DNA of 32,816 bases from a virus, in IMG/VR virus record IMGVR_UViG_3300048836_000751, positions 1 to 32,816 of that record; one strand, written 5' to 3'. The notes below the pieces were generated by a model. It was not told the DNA's origin. It searched no databases and saw only the letters and a list, made by a program, of their open reading frames with translations. The position numbers and the translations under genes were made by a program. Shown piece by piece: positions 1 to 7,719 of this stretch (position 1 is its first letter; each line of letters opens with the position of its first letter).

Positions 1-2
1 AG

Positions 3-395
3 GACGGCTTGACCCCGGTGTTTCCCGCCGGGTTCGTCCATCTGCCGAAGATCGACGCCGAGTTCATCCAGCAGCTCTGCGCGGAGCAACTGATCACCCG
101 CCGCGACCGCAACGGGTTCCCCGTGCGGGAGTGGCAAAAGATGCGCGAGCGCAACGAGGCCCTGGACTGCTACGTCTACGCCCGCGCGGCCGCATCCAGC
201 GCGGGACTGGATCGCTTCGAGGATCGCCACTGGCGCGAACTGGAGCGGCAACTGGGGGTAGCACCCCCACCGGATGAGCCGCCGCCCATCCACGACATCG
301 AATTGAACGAGGCCACCCCCAGCGGTGGCCTCGCTGTTTCTGGCAACCGCAACACCGGCAGGCGCGTGATCAAGAGCCGCTGGCTGACGAGATGA
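3..395 (+). CDS. Phage terminase large subunit, C-terminal end (5' partial)
   Basis: The reading frame is open to the left edge, so this is the 3' end of a gene that starts outside the window. About 130 residues are visible. They include a segment of the type W-Q-K-M-R-E-R-N-E-A-L-D followed by Y-A-R-A-A-A, characteristic of the C-terminus of GpA-type terminase large subunits, the nuclease end of the DNA-packaging motor. The ATPase motifs lie upstream and cannot be seen. Immediate succession by gpW-like and portal genes agrees with lambda order (A-W-B). The last 30 codons contain a strong inverted repeat at 309-332. The apparent TTG start at 9 is only an in-frame codon, not a real start. Confidence 0.88.
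   Translation, partial: DGLTPVFPAGFVHLPKIDAEFIQQLCAEQLITRRDRNGFPVREWQKMRERNEALDCYVYARAAASSAGLDRFEDRHWRELERQLGVAPPPDEPPPIHDIELNEATPSGGLAVSGNRNTGRRVIKSRWLTR
309..332 (+). other. Terminator-like hairpin inside the terminase 3' end
   Basis: A perfect 9-bp stem GAGGCCACC / GGTGGCCTC with a 6-base loop is followed by GCTGTTTC, a weak T-run. Similar hairpins often end phage transcription units, but this one lies in the coding frame, where it encodes ...EATPSGGLAV.... It may cause partial attenuation or an RNA structure, or it may be a former intergenic hairpin absorbed by the open frame. Confidence 0.4.
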
Positions 396-402
396 GGACA
401 CC

Positions 403-609
403 GTGAGCTACACCACAACTCAACTTGATGCGCTGAAACGTGCCCTCGCCACTGGCGAGCGGCGCGTGAGCTTCAGCGACAAGACGGTCGAGTACCGCAG
501 CATCGAAGAACTGCAGGCCGCCATCCGCACGGTCGAAGCCGAGATCGCGCGCAGCACCGGTGCGCCTGCGAAGCGCCAGATCCGCGTCACGACCGCGAAG
601 GGCTTCTGA
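403..609 (+). CDS. gpW-like head-tail joining protein
   Basis: This 68-residue protein has exactly the length of lambda gpW. It starts at GTG 8 bases after the terminase stop. The sequence is an N-terminal helix (LDALKRALATGE), a short beta-hairpin (RRVSFSDKTVEYRS) and a second helix (IEELQAAIRTVEAEIA) with a basic tail, matching the compact alpha/beta fold of the gpW family. In lambda, gpW binds under the portal after packaging and is needed before the connector protein and tail attach. Its stop overlaps the portal start (TGATG), which indicates translational coupling. Confidence 0.9.
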   Translation: MSYTTTQLDALKRALATGERRVSFSDKTVEYRSIEELQAAIRTVEAEIARSTGAPAKRQIRVTTAKGF

Positions 610-2120
610 TGGCCTGGTACTCGAAGATTCGTGGCCTGTTTGGCCAGCCGCCTGTTCACGAAGCTGGAGGCCGTGGCCGTCGTTCGCTGGCGTGGATGCC
701 CGGCAACCCCGGCGCGGTGGCGGCGATGCTGGCTACCAGCACCGAACTGCGCATCAAGAGCCGCGATCTCGTTCGCCGCAATGCTTGGGCGCAGGCGGGC
801 ATCGAAGCCTTCGTGGCCAACGCGGTCGGCACCGGCATCAAGCCGCAGAGCCTGTCGCCTGACGAGGCGTTCAAGGCCGAAGTGCAGGCGCTGTGGCGCG
901 ACTGGACGGCGGAAGCCGACGCCGACGGTCAGACCGACTTCTACGGTCTGCAGGCGCTGGCCTGCCGCGCAATGCTTGAAGGCGGCGAATGCCTGATCCG
1001 CCTGCGGCCGCGACGCCCGGAGGACGGGCTGGTCGTGCCGTTGCAGCTTCAGTTGCTGGAGCCCGAGCACCTGCCGATCAATCTGAACAACGATCTGCCT
1101 TCGGGCAACGTCGTGCGCTCCGGCATCGAGTTCGACAGCCTGGGGCGGCGCGTGGCCTACCACCTGTACCGCTCGCATCCCGAGGACGGGCGTCTTACGC
1201 CGATGTCCGGCCAGGGCGGGATGGACACGGTGCGCATCGATGCGAAGGAAATCATCCATCTGTTCCGCGTGTTGCGCCCGGGCCAGATCCGGGGCGAACC
1301 GTGGCTGTCACGGGCTCTGGTCAAGCTCAACGAGCTCGATCAGTACGACGACGCCGAACTGGTGCGTAAGAAAACCGCCGCGATGTTCGCGGGCTTCGTT
1401 ACGCGCGCCAACCCGGAAGACAACCTGATGGGCGAAGGCGCAGCGGACGCTGACGGAATTTCGCTCGCCGGGCTGGAGCCTGGAACGCTGCAGATTCTGG
1501 AGCCCGGCGAGGACATCAAGTTCTCCGATCCCGCCGACGTGGGTGGTTCGTACTCCGAGTTCCTGCGCACGCAGTTCCGCGCAGTCGCCGCCGCCATCGG
1601 CATTACCTACGAGCAGTTGACCGGCGATCTGACCGGCGTGAACTACTCGTCCATCCGCGCCGGGATGCTGGAGTTCCGGCGTCGCTGCGAGATGGTGCAG
1701 CACGGCGTGCTGGTGCATCAGCTGTGCCGCCCGGTGTGGGCGGCGTGGATGAAGCAGGCCGTGCTCGCCGGGGCGCTCGACGCGCCGGGCTTCGCGCGTG
1801 GCGGGGCTGCCCGCCGCCGCCAGTACCTCGCCGTGAAGTGGATTCCGCAGGGCTGGCAGTGGGTCGATCCCGAGAAGGAATTCAAGGCGATGTTGCTGGC
1901 CATCCGCGCGGGCTTGATGTCGCGCTCGGAAGCCATCTCGGCCTTCGGCTACGACGCCGAGGACGTCGACCGCGAGATCGCCGCCGACAACCAGCGCGCC
2001 GACGACCTCGGCCTGATCTTCGATTCCGACGCTCGCTACACGTCCAAGGACGGCGGCAGCGCGGAACCCAACCGCAACGCCGTCACCACCGACGCATCCG
2101 GCAGCACTTCGACTGCCTGA
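609..2120 (+). CDS. Phage portal protein, lambda gpB-like
   Basis: The 503-residue protein has the length and position of lambda-type portal proteins (lambda gpB is slightly longer). The N-terminal region has the typical segment on re-numbering and capturing residues (RSRDLVRRNAWAQAGI-like helix, then VANAVGTGIKP). The middle contains KEIIHLFRVLRPGQIRGEPWL and a late segment TYEQLTGDLTGVNYSSIRAG, both typical of this family. The product would form the dodecameric ring at one capsid vertex through which DNA is packaged and to which the connector binds. It starts on the ATG overlapping the gpW stop. The last 30 residues are polar and low-complexity. Confidence 0.95.
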   Translation: MAWYSKIRGLFGQPPVHEAGGRGRRSLAWMPGNPGAVAAMLATSTELRIKSRDLVRRNAWAQAGIEAFVANAVGTGIKPQSLSPDEAFKAEVQALWRDWTAEADADGQTDFYGLQALACRAMLEGGECLIRLRPRRPEDGLVVPLQLQLLEPEHLPINLNNDLPSGNVVRSGIEFDSLGRRVAYHLYRSHPEDGRLTPMSGQGGMDTVRIDAKEIIHLFRVLRPGQIRGEPWLSRALVKLNELDQYDDAELVRKKTAAMFAGFVTRANPEDNLMGEGAADADGISLAGLEPGTLQILEPGEDIKFSDPADVGGSYSEFLRTQFRAVAAAIGITYEQLTGDLTGVNYSSIRAGMLEFRRRCEMVQHGVLVHQLCRPVWAAWMKQAVLAGALDAPGFARGGAARRRQYLAVKWIPQGWQWVDPEKEFKAMLLAIRAGLMSRSEAISAFGYDAEDVDREIAADNQRADDLGLIFDSDARYTSKDGGSAEPNRNAVTTDASGSTSTA

Positions 2121-2130
2121 AGGACTTCCC

Positions 2131-3375
2131 ATGACCTTGCTGCCGCATCTGGCGGCGCGCCTCTTTGGCGTGCCGCTGGCGATCCATCGCCCAAAACTTG
2201 ACGTGATCCTGGCCGTGCTCGGCCCCCGGGTCGGCCTTGCCGATCTGGCCGTCACTCCTGGCTACACGCCGCCCCAACGTCAATCCAGCGCCAACTCCGG
2301 ATCGCCACCCGGCGTGGACGTCATCCCGATCCACGGCACGCTGGTGCGCCGCACCGTGGGGCTGGAAGCCGAATCGGGACTGACCAGCTACACGGGCCTC
2401 GCCGCGCAACTGGACGCCGCCATCGGCAATCCGGCGGTGTCGGCCATCCTGCTCGACATCGATTCGCCCGGTGGCGAGTCTGGCGGTGTGTTCGATCTGG
2501 CCGACCGCATCCGCGCAGCCAGCCAGATCAAGCCGGTCTGGGCCGTGGCCAACGACATGGCCTTCTCGGCCGCCTACGCGCTGGCGTCCGCCGCCAGCCG
2601 GGTGTTCGTCTCGCGCACCGGCGGTGTTGGCTCGATTGGCGTGATCGCAATGCACGTCGACCAGTCCGAGAAGGACGCGCAGGACGGCGTTCATTACACC
2701 GCCGTGTTCGCGGGCGACCGCAAGAACGACCTCAACCCGCACGAGCCGATCTCCAGCGAGGCCCACGCCTTCCTGAAGGTCGAGGTCAATCGCATCTACG
2801 GCCTGTTCGTCGAAACGGTGGCTCGTCACCGGGGCATCGAGGCGTCCGCTGTCCGCGACACCGAAGCCGGTCTGTTCTTCGGGCAGGCCGCCGTCGCCAT
2901 GGGCCTTGCTGACGCCATCGGCACCTTCGACGAGGCGCTGGCGCAATTGCTCGCATCCCTTTCCCCCAACCCGACTCCGGTGGCTCTGGCCACGCGGGCG
3001 GGCTCTTTCAGCAACCACCCCAAGGAGTCATTGATGAATGATCGAACCGACCCCGCTGCTCTTGATCGGCCTCTTGTTGATCCTGCTGGCAGTCCTGCTC
3101 AACCGCCCGCCGCCACGCTAAGCGTGGCCGACGCCGTCGAGATCGCGCAGACCTGCACGCTTGCCGGTCGCACCGACCTGATCGCGGGCTTTCTCGAAGC
3201 CAACACAGCACCCGCCACGGTGCGCAGCCGTCTGCTCTCGGCCAAGGCCGAGGCCAGTCCGGAAATCGTCAGCCGCATCGCGCCTGACGCCTCCCGTCCC
3301 GCACCCGCCAATCCGCTGATCGACGCTGCGAGGAACCTCGCGGCGCAGTCGTCCGCACTGAAGAAGGAGATCTGA
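2131..3375 (+). CDS. S49-family capsid maturation protease with C-terminal scaffold domain (gpC-like)
   Basis: The 414-residue protein carries a ClpP-fold S49 (SppA-like) protease domain at about residues 60-290. The oxyanion-region motif DSPGGE is at 111-116, the likely nucleophile Ser146 is in NDMAFSAAYA, and the likely general base Lys198 is in AGDRKND. The Ser-Lys spacing of 52 is the same as in the lambda gpC dyad. Residues after about 300 are Ala/Pro-rich and acidic and correspond to the scaffold (Nu3) portion. The protein should process procapsid components and itself during head maturation. It lies 10 bases after portal. An internal start at 3034 makes the scaffold alone (separate entry). 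Confidence 0.93.
   Translation: MTLLPHLAARLFGVPLAIHRPKLDVILAVLGPRVGLADLAVTPGYTPPQRQSSANSGSPPGVDVIPIHGTLVRRTVGLEAESGLTSYTGLAAQLDAAIGNPAVSAILLDIDSPGGESGGVFDLADRIRAASQIKPVWAVANDMAFSAAYALASAASRVFVSRTGGVGSIGVIAMHVDQSEKDAQDGVHYTAVFAGDRKNDLNPHEPISSEAHAFLKVEVNRIYGLFVETVARHRGIEASAVRDTEAGLFFGQAAVAMGLADAIGTFDEALAQLLASLSPNPTPVALATRAGSFSNHPKESLMNDRTDPAALDRPLVDPAGSPAQPPAATLSVADAVEIAQTCTLAGRTDLIAGFLEANTAPATVRSRLLSAKAEASPEIVSRIAPDASRPAPANPLIDAARNLAAQSSALKKEI
3034..3375 (+). CDS. Nested scaffold protein (Nu3-like) made from an internal start
   Basis: An ATG at 3034, in frame with the protease gene (codon 302), is preceded by AAGGAG at 3022-3027, 6 bases away. It would give a 113-residue protein consisting only of the C-terminal part of the protease polypeptide. 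Its content (Ala-rich, acidic and helical, ending in a basic KKEI) suits an assembly scaffold. Lambda makes Nu3 from the 3' part of gene C in the same way. The ribosome site is visible; use of this start is inferred from position and precedent. Confidence 0.8.
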   Translation: MNDRTDPAALDRPLVDPAGSPAQPPAATLSVADAVEIAQTCTLAGRTDLIAGFLEANTAPATVRSRLLSAKAEASPEIVSRIAPDASRPAPANPLIDAARNLAAQSSALKKEI

Positions 3376-3376
3376 A

Positions 3377-3757
3377 ATGCCGACCGTTTTCACCGAGGCC
3401 ATGAACCTGGGCGACCTGCTCAAGTTCGAAGCGCCCAACCTGTACTCGCGCGACCGTGTCACCGTGGCCGCAGGCCAGAACCTGCCGCTGGGTACGGTGC
3501 TCGGCATCGTCACCGCCAGTGGCAAATACAAGCAGATCGATCCGTCCGCCGAAGACGGCACGCAGGTCGCCGCAGGCGTGCTGCTGCAGAACTGCGACGC
3601 CACGCTGGCCGACCGTGACAACGGCCTCGTCGTCGCGCGTCACGCCATCGTGTCCGACCACGCACTGCAGTGGCCCGAAGCCATCACCGCCGCCGAGAAA
3701 GCCTCGGCCATTGCCCAGCTCAAGGCGCTGGGCGTCCTCGTCCGTCAAGGAGTCTGA
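3377..3757 (+). CDS. Capsid decoration protein, gpD-like
   Basis: The 126-residue protein has the HDPD-type pattern. An N-terminal extension (EAMNLGDLLKFE) is followed by a beta-rich core containing LPLGTVLGIVTASGKYKQIDP, then AAGVLLQNCDAT and VVARHAIVSD. It ends in a helical stretch (AITAAEKASAIAQLKALG). Proteins of this family trimerise on the expanded capsid and stabilise it against DNA pressure. AAGAAGGAGA just upstream gives a strong ribosome site for high expression, as expected for a protein needed in hundreds of copies. It lies between protease and major capsid genes, as in lambda (C-Nu3-D-E). Confidence 0.92.
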   Translation: MPTVFTEAMNLGDLLKFEAPNLYSRDRVTVAAGQNLPLGTVLGIVTASGKYKQIDPSAEDGTQVAAGVLLQNCDATLADRDNGLVVARHAIVSDHALQWPEAITAAEKASAIAQLKALGVLVRQGV

Positions 3758-3759
3758 CC

Positions 3760-4770
3760 ATGCAGAACATCTTCGAGAACCCGGCGTTTTCGATGTCGGC
3801 GCTGACCGCCGCTATCAACATCCTGCCCAACAACTACGACCGTCTGGCCCAGATGGGGCTGTTCGTCGACCGCCCGCAGCGCTTCCGCTCGATCATCGTC
3901 GAGCAGCAGAACGGCGTGCTGACCTTGCTGCCGACGATGCCCGTGGGCTCGCCCGGCACGGTCGGCATGCGCGGCCAGCGCAACGTGCGCTCGTTCCACA
4001 TCCCGCACATCCCGCACGATGACGTCGTGCTGCCCGAGGAAGTGCAAGGCATCCGCGCCTTCGGTTCGGAGACGGAACTGCAGACGGTGGCGGGCGTGAT
4101 GGCGCAGCACCTGCAGACAATGCGCAACAAGCACGCGATCACCCTGGAGCACCTGCGCTTCGGTGCGCTCAAGGGGCTGATCCTCGATGCCGACGGCAGC
4201 GTGATCTACAACCTCTTCACCGAGTTCGGCATCACGCCGCAGACCTTCGCTTGGGACATCGCCGCGCACGACAGCGCTTTCGACGTCGGCAAGGCCTGCC
4301 GCGACCTGCTTCGCTACGTCGAGGACAACCTGCAGGGCGAGCGGATGACCGGCATCCACGTCCTGGTCGGCAAGGACTTCTTCGAAGCGCTCACGACGCA
4401 CGACGACGTCGTCGCGGCCTACGAGCGCTGGCAGGACGGTCAGGCGTTGCGCACCGATATGCGCTCCGGCTTCACCTTCTGCGGCATCACCTTCGAGGAG
4501 CATCGCGGCCGCGCGACCGCGCCCGGTGGCACGGTGCGCCGCTTCGTCGAGGAGGACGAAGGCCACGCCTTCCCGCTGGGCACGATGGACACCTTCGCCA
4601 CCTACTACGCGCCCGCAGACTTCAACGAGACGGCCAACACGGTGGCGCTGCCGCTCTACGCCAAGCAGGAACCGCGCAAGTTCGACCGGGGCACCGACTT
4701 GCACACGCAGGCCAACCCGCTGCCGCTGTGCCACCGCCCACAGTTGCTGGTGAAGCTGGAGATCGCGTGA
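3760..4770 (+). CDS. Major capsid protein, gpE-like
   Basis: The 336-residue protein is nearly identical in length to lambda gpE (341). The start chosen is ATG 3760, preceded by AAGGAG at 3747-3752. An upstream in-frame ATG at 3670 lies inside the decoration gene and is not credible. Family hallmarks include an N-terminal AINILPNNYDRLAQMGLF segment, FRSIIVEQQNGVLTLLPT, and a C-terminal region with HAFPLGTMDTFATYYAPAD. The product would build the icosahedral head with an HK97-type fold. The stop overlaps the next start (GTGATGG). Confidence 0.95.
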   Translation: MQNIFENPAFSMSALTAAINILPNNYDRLAQMGLFVDRPQRFRSIIVEQQNGVLTLLPTMPVGSPGTVGMRGQRNVRSFHIPHIPHDDVVLPEEVQGIRAFGSETELQTVAGVMAQHLQTMRNKHAITLEHLRFGALKGLILDADGSVIYNLFTEFGITPQTFAWDIAAHDSAFDVGKACRDLLRYVEDNLQGERMTGIHVLVGKDFFEALTTHDDVVAAYERWQDGQALRTDMRSGFTFCGITFEEHRGRATAPGGTVRRFVEEDEGHAFPLGTMDTFATYYAPADFNETANTVALPLYAKQEPRKFDRGTDLHTQANPLPLCHRPQLLVKLEIA

Positions 4771-5072
4771 TGGGCCTCGTCGAACAGGTCTATGCCGCCG
4801 CCACCAACGCGGGCCTGTTGCGCGATTGCCGGTGGCAGCCTGCCGATGGCTCGCCGATGCAGACGCACGCGGTCGGCTTCGCCGCGCCGGACGACACCGT
4901 GTTCGATGGGCTGGCCTCGACCACCGACCACCAGATGTCGTATCCGGCGTCGGTGTTCGTGGGTCTGGCCCTGCGCGACACGGTCGAGATCGGCAGCGTG
5001 CTCTATCAGGTGCGCGACATCCGGGCCGTGGGCGATGGCTCGGAGATGCGCGCCAAGCTCACAAGGCTCTGA
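4770..5072 (+). CDS. Head-tail connector, probably gpFII-like
   Basis: The 100-residue protein starts at the ATG overlapping the capsid gene stop. An earlier in-frame opening inside the capsid gene is a shadow and was not used. The C-terminus (ALRDTVEIGSVLYQVRDIRAVGDGSEMRAKLTRL pattern, beta-strands ending in a Leu) fits small head-tail attachment proteins of the FII type, which cap the portal-gpW complex and dock the tail terminator. Position directly after the major capsid gene supports this. No separate lambda FI homologue is visible between them. Assignment rests on size, order and pattern, without a diagnostic motif. Confidence 0.72.
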   Translation: MGLVEQVYAAATNAGLLRDCRWQPADGSPMQTHAVGFAAPDDTVFDGLASTTDHQMSYPASVFVGLALRDTVEIGSVLYQVRDIRAVGDGSEMRAKLTRL

Positions 5073-5075
5073 CCC

Positions 5076-5522
5076 GTGTCCGGCAACTCGATCCGCGAAC
5101 AGATTCTGCTCGCGGTGATGGCGGCTGTCCGCACGCCGGTGGCATCGCTCGGGGCCACGCTGCACCGCTCGCCCACGGTGGCCATCAGCCGGGAGCAATG
5201 CCCGGCGCTGGTGGTGTTCCCCGAGTCCGAATCCATCACCGAGCGAGCCAACGACCGCGTCACGCGTGAACTGATCGTGCGCCTCGTCGCGCTGGCCCGC
5301 GCGGTACCGCCCGCCATTCCTGAAACCGAAGCCGACCGGCTGCTCACTGCTGCCCACGCCGCGCTGCTGGCCGACCGGAATCTGGGCGGCTTGTGCCTGG
5401 GTATCCGCGAGCAGGAATGCGAATGGGACGTCGAGGACGCCGATGCGGTGGCCGCCACGATCCCGGCGCGTTACGCGATCACCTACCGGACGCTCGACAC
5501 CGACCTTTCAACCAAGGGATGA
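5076..5522 (+). CDS. Tail terminator/completion protein, gpU-like
   Basis: The 148-residue protein starts at GTG 5076, a few bases after the connector stop. It reads IREQILLAVMAAV, then PALVVFPESESI, then a strand-helix RVTRELIVRLVALARA, and finishes with a beta-rich AITYRTLDTDLS. This alternation is typical of siphovirus tail terminators and minor tail protein U, which cap the tube at the correct length and face the head connector. Lambda gpU has a similar length (131). It lies between connector and tail tube genes, where Z and U occur in lambda; no separate Z-like gene is present here, but the 214-residue protein at 7074 might fill that role. Confidence 0.68.
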   Translation: MSGNSIREQILLAVMAAVRTPVASLGATLHRSPTVAISREQCPALVVFPESESITERANDRVTRELIVRLVALARAVPPAIPETEADRLLTAAHAALLADRNLGGLCLGIREQECEWDVEDADAVAATIPARYAITYRTLDTDLSTKG

Positions 5523-5527
5523 CACCC

Positions 5528-5740
5528 ATGACTTCCATCGTTCTGACTCACCCGCATACCCACGCGGGCCAAGCCCACAAAGCGGGCGAACGACTCGATG
5601 TGGATGGCAGCACCGCCGACTGGCTCATCGCCAACGGCATCGCCCGCCACGACCGTCAGCCCGCACCCGTGCCGCAGCCGGAAGGCGACGGCACCCCCAT
5701 CGAACCCAAAACCACCCACCGCAAGGAATCCAAATCATGA
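5528..5740 (+). CDS. Small phage protein of unknown function before the tail tube gene
   Basis: The 70-residue protein begins IVLTHPHTHAGQAHKAGERLDVDGSTADWLIANGIA. It looks like a small beta-grasp or RBS-like module often found in phages at this position, followed by a disordered Pro/Glu/Lys-rich tail. An ATG at 5519 in the same frame would overlap the preceding stop, but the AAGG at 5514-5517 is only one base from it. The ATG at 5528 has proper spacing and was chosen. The stop overlaps the tail tube start (ATGA). Function is unknown; co-translation with the tube suggests a role in tail assembly. Confidence 0.72.
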   Translation: MTSIVLTHPHTHAGQAHKAGERLDVDGSTADWLIANGIARHDRQPAPVPQPEGDGTPIEPKTTHRKESKS

Positions 5741-6489
5741 GCACCTACGCCAGTTTTCAGGGCCGCGTCTTCCTCGGCAAGCGCGACATCGACGGCCTTC
5801 CCATCGAAGTGCGCTCGCCCGGCAACGTCGCCGAGCTCAAGCTCTCGCTCAAGACCGATGTGCTGGAGCACTACGAGAGCCAGACCGGCCAGCGTTCGCT
5901 GGATCACCGGATGGTCAAGCAGAAATCGGCCACCGTGAACCTCACCATCGAGGAGTTCACCAAGGAAAACCTCGCCCTGGCCCTCTACGGCAACCACGTC
6001 ACCGGCAGCACGGGTTCGGTGACCGCCGAACCCATCGGCGGCGCGACGCCCGTCGTCGGCGACCGCTACTTCTTCGCTCACCCGAAGGTGTCGGCGCTGG
6101 TGGTGACCGACTCGGCGGGCACGCCCGCGACGCTGACCGCAGGCACGCACTACACGGCAGACACCGACTTCGGTGCCCTCCAGTTTTTGGATACCACCGG
6201 CTTCACCGCGCCGTTCAATGCCGCCTACAGCTACGGCGTCGCCACCGAGATCGGCATCTTCACGCAGGCGCTGCCCGAGCGGTTCCTGCGCCTGGAAGGC
6301 GTCAACACCGCGCAGGGCAACGCCAAGGTGCTGGTGGAGCTGTACCGCGTGGCCTTCGACCCCTTGAAGGAGATCTCTTTCATCTCGGACGAGTACAACA
6401 AGTTCGAGCTGGAAGGCTCGCTCCTGGCCGACACCACCAAACCCTATGACGCGGTGCTCGGCCAGTTCGGCCGCATCGTGCAGCTGTGA
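5737..6489 (+). CDS. Major tail tube protein, gpV-like
   Basis: The 250-residue protein is close to lambda gpV in length (246). It starts at the ATG overlapping the previous stop, preceded by AAGGAA. It begins with a beta-rich segment (YASFQGRVFLGKRDIDGLPIEV), has VKQKSATVNLTIEEF and a C-terminal section with the repeated strand pattern RVAFDPLKEISFISDEYNKFELEGSLLADTTKP, typical of tail tube proteins. It would polymerise as stacked rings around the tape measure. Its position just before the chaperone pair and tape measure is the usual one. No Ig-like C-terminal domain is visible, unlike lambda gpV. Confidence 0.85.
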   Translation: MSTYASFQGRVFLGKRDIDGLPIEVRSPGNVAELKLSLKTDVLEHYESQTGQRSLDHRMVKQKSATVNLTIEEFTKENLALALYGNHVTGSTGSVTAEPIGGATPVVGDRYFFAHPKVSALVVTDSAGTPATLTAGTHYTADTDFGALQFLDTTGFTAPFNAAYSYGVATEIGIFTQALPERFLRLEGVNTAQGNAKVLVELYRVAFDPLKEISFISDEYNKFELEGSLLADTTKPYDAVLGQFGRIVQL

Positions 6490-6500
6490 GGGGGACTGCC

Positions 6501-6893
6501 ATGAGCGATCTGGAAACCCTCATCCCGCAGGCGGTTGACCTGGTCATCGACGGCGAGCCGCTGGCGATCAAGCCGCTGAAGGTCGGCCAGATGCCCGCCT
6601 TCCTGCGCGCCATCACCCCGGTGATGCAGCAGATCGGCGGCGATGGCATCGACTGGCTGGCGCTGTTCGGCGAGCGCGGCGACGATCTGCTGACGGCGGT
6701 GTCGATTGCTGTCGGCAAACCGCGCGCGTGGGTCGATGAGTTGGCCGCCGACGAGGCGATTCTGTTGGCGGCCAAGGTGATCGAGGTCAACGCCGATTTT
6801 TTTACCCGGACGGTGATGCCTCGGCTCGACAGCCTGATCGTGCAAACGAGCGCAGCGGTGGCCACGGCTGGTTCGACACCGTCCAGCACCTGA
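6501..6893 (+). CDS. Tail assembly chaperone, gpG-like (zero-frame product)
   Basis: The 130-residue protein starts at ATG 6501, after GAGGGGG at 6488-6494; a GTG at 6486 overlapping the tube stop is less likely. It is predominantly helical (VGQMPAFLRAITPVMQQI, DDLLTAVSIAVGKP, DEAILLAAKVIEVNADFF) and acidic, like gpG chaperones that coat the tape measure during tail assembly and are absent from virions. The slippery heptamer at 6797-6803 lies 90 bases before its stop, and a -1 shift there would produce the longer GT form. Located between tail tube and tape measure, with only one minor tail gene in between. Confidence 0.85.
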   Translation: MSDLETLIPQAVDLVIDGEPLAIKPLKVGQMPAFLRAITPVMQQIGGDGIDWLALFGERGDDLLTAVSIAVGKPRAWVDELAADEAILLAAKVIEVNADFFTRTVMPRLDSLIVQTSAAVATAGSTPSST

Positions 6894-7099
6894 TCGCCCA
6901 CGGCCACCGGCTGCCGGACATCCTCGACTACACCCTGGCGCAGGTGCGCGGCTTCGCCGCCGCCACCGCGCGGGAGGACGCCGCACGCGATGCGCGGCTG
7001 CTCTCGCTGATCGCCATTGGCGCACGGGGCGACGCCCGCCACCTCGATCAGACCCTCGACAGGCTACAAGACCATGCGCATCTCGGTTCGCATCGATAG
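6501..7099 (+). CDS. Tail assembly chaperone, gpGT-like -1 frameshift product
   Basis: The -1 frame is open from the slippery site to a TAG at 7097-7099. Reading codon 101 of G and then shifting gives about 199 residues, of which 98 come from the T frame. The T part starts with a polar linker and continues WFDTVQHLIAHGHRLPDI, then DYTLAQVRGFAAATARED, a helix pattern typical of T extensions (a Trp/Phe, a GH, a YTL-x-Q-x-x-x-F). No start codon or ribosome site precedes it, so it can only be made by frameshifting. In lambda the T domain binds the tail tube protein while G binds the tape measure. The end overlaps the next gene by 26 bases. Confidence 0.82.
6797..6803 (+). promoter_or_regulatory. 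Slippery heptamer for programmed -1 frameshift
   Basis: Seven T residues read T_TTT_TTT in the zero frame, followed by ACC. This is the canonical X_XXY_YYZ form for simultaneous -1 slippage of two phenylalanine tRNAs. The run is conspicuous in GC-rich sequence where long T runs are avoided. The -1 frame beyond it has no stop for 98 codons. Confidence 0.85.
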
Positions 7100-7718
7100 C
7101 AAGGCCGCGCAGGCGCAACTGCGCCGCTGGGGCGGCGAGTTCCGCGACAAGGTCAAGCAGGCGGTCGCGCGCGGCATCGCCAGCGAGGCCGCCGAACTCA
7201 AGCAGGACGTGCGTAGCCACGTCGCGGGCCAGATGACGGTGGTCAAAAAGTCCTTCGTCAAGGGTTTCACCGCCAAGGTGCTCGACAAGGACAAGAACCG
7301 ACTGCCCGCGCTCTACGTCGGCTCGCGCATCCCGTGGTCAGGTATCCATGAGCGTGGCGGTGTCATTGGCGGCCGGATGCTGATCCCGCTGCACGGGCGT
7401 GTGGGCCGCAAACGCTTCAAGGCGCAGATCGCCGAGCTGATGCGCGGCGGCAACGCCTACTTCATCAAGAACGCCAAGGGGAACATCGTGCTGATGGCCG
7501 AAAACATCAAGGAACACGACCGGCCACTGTCGGGCTTCAAACGCCGCTACCGCAAGGCCGAGGGCGTCAAGCGCCTCAAGCGCGGTGCGGACATCCCGAT
7601 TGCGGTGCTGGTGCCGCGCGTGCAGCTCAAGAAGCGTCTGAACGTCGAACGCATCGTCGCCGCTCGCATCCCGCGCCTTTCCGCCCGGATCGAGAAGCAA
7701 TTACGGCTGGTGGACTGA
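7074..7718 (+). CDS. Minor tail protein (function uncertain)
   Basis: The 214-residue, strongly basic protein starts at ATG 7074, inside the T-frame extension; in-frame codons further upstream belong to that extension. It has an N-terminal amphipathic helix set (AAQAQLRRWGGEFRDKVKQAVARGI), then TVVKKSFVKGFTAKV, a short motif RIPWSGIHERGG typical of gp10/Z-like tail completion proteins, and a C-terminal PIAVLVPRVQLKKRLNVERI. The last pattern recalls a phage minor tail family annotated as DUF6441, but I cannot verify that. A role in tail completion or tail tip assembly is inferred from position before the tape measure. Confidence 0.6.
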   Translation: MRISVRIDSKAAQAQLRRWGGEFRDKVKQAVARGIASEAAELKQDVRSHVAGQMTVVKKSFVKGFTAKVLDKDKNRLPALYVGSRIPWSGIHERGGVIGGRMLIPLHGRVGRKRFKAQIAELMRGGNAYFIKNAKGNIVLMAENIKEHDRPLSGFKRRYRKAEGVKRLKRGADIPIAVLVPRVQLKKRLNVERIVAARIPRLSARIEKQLRLVD

Positions 7719-7719
7719 A

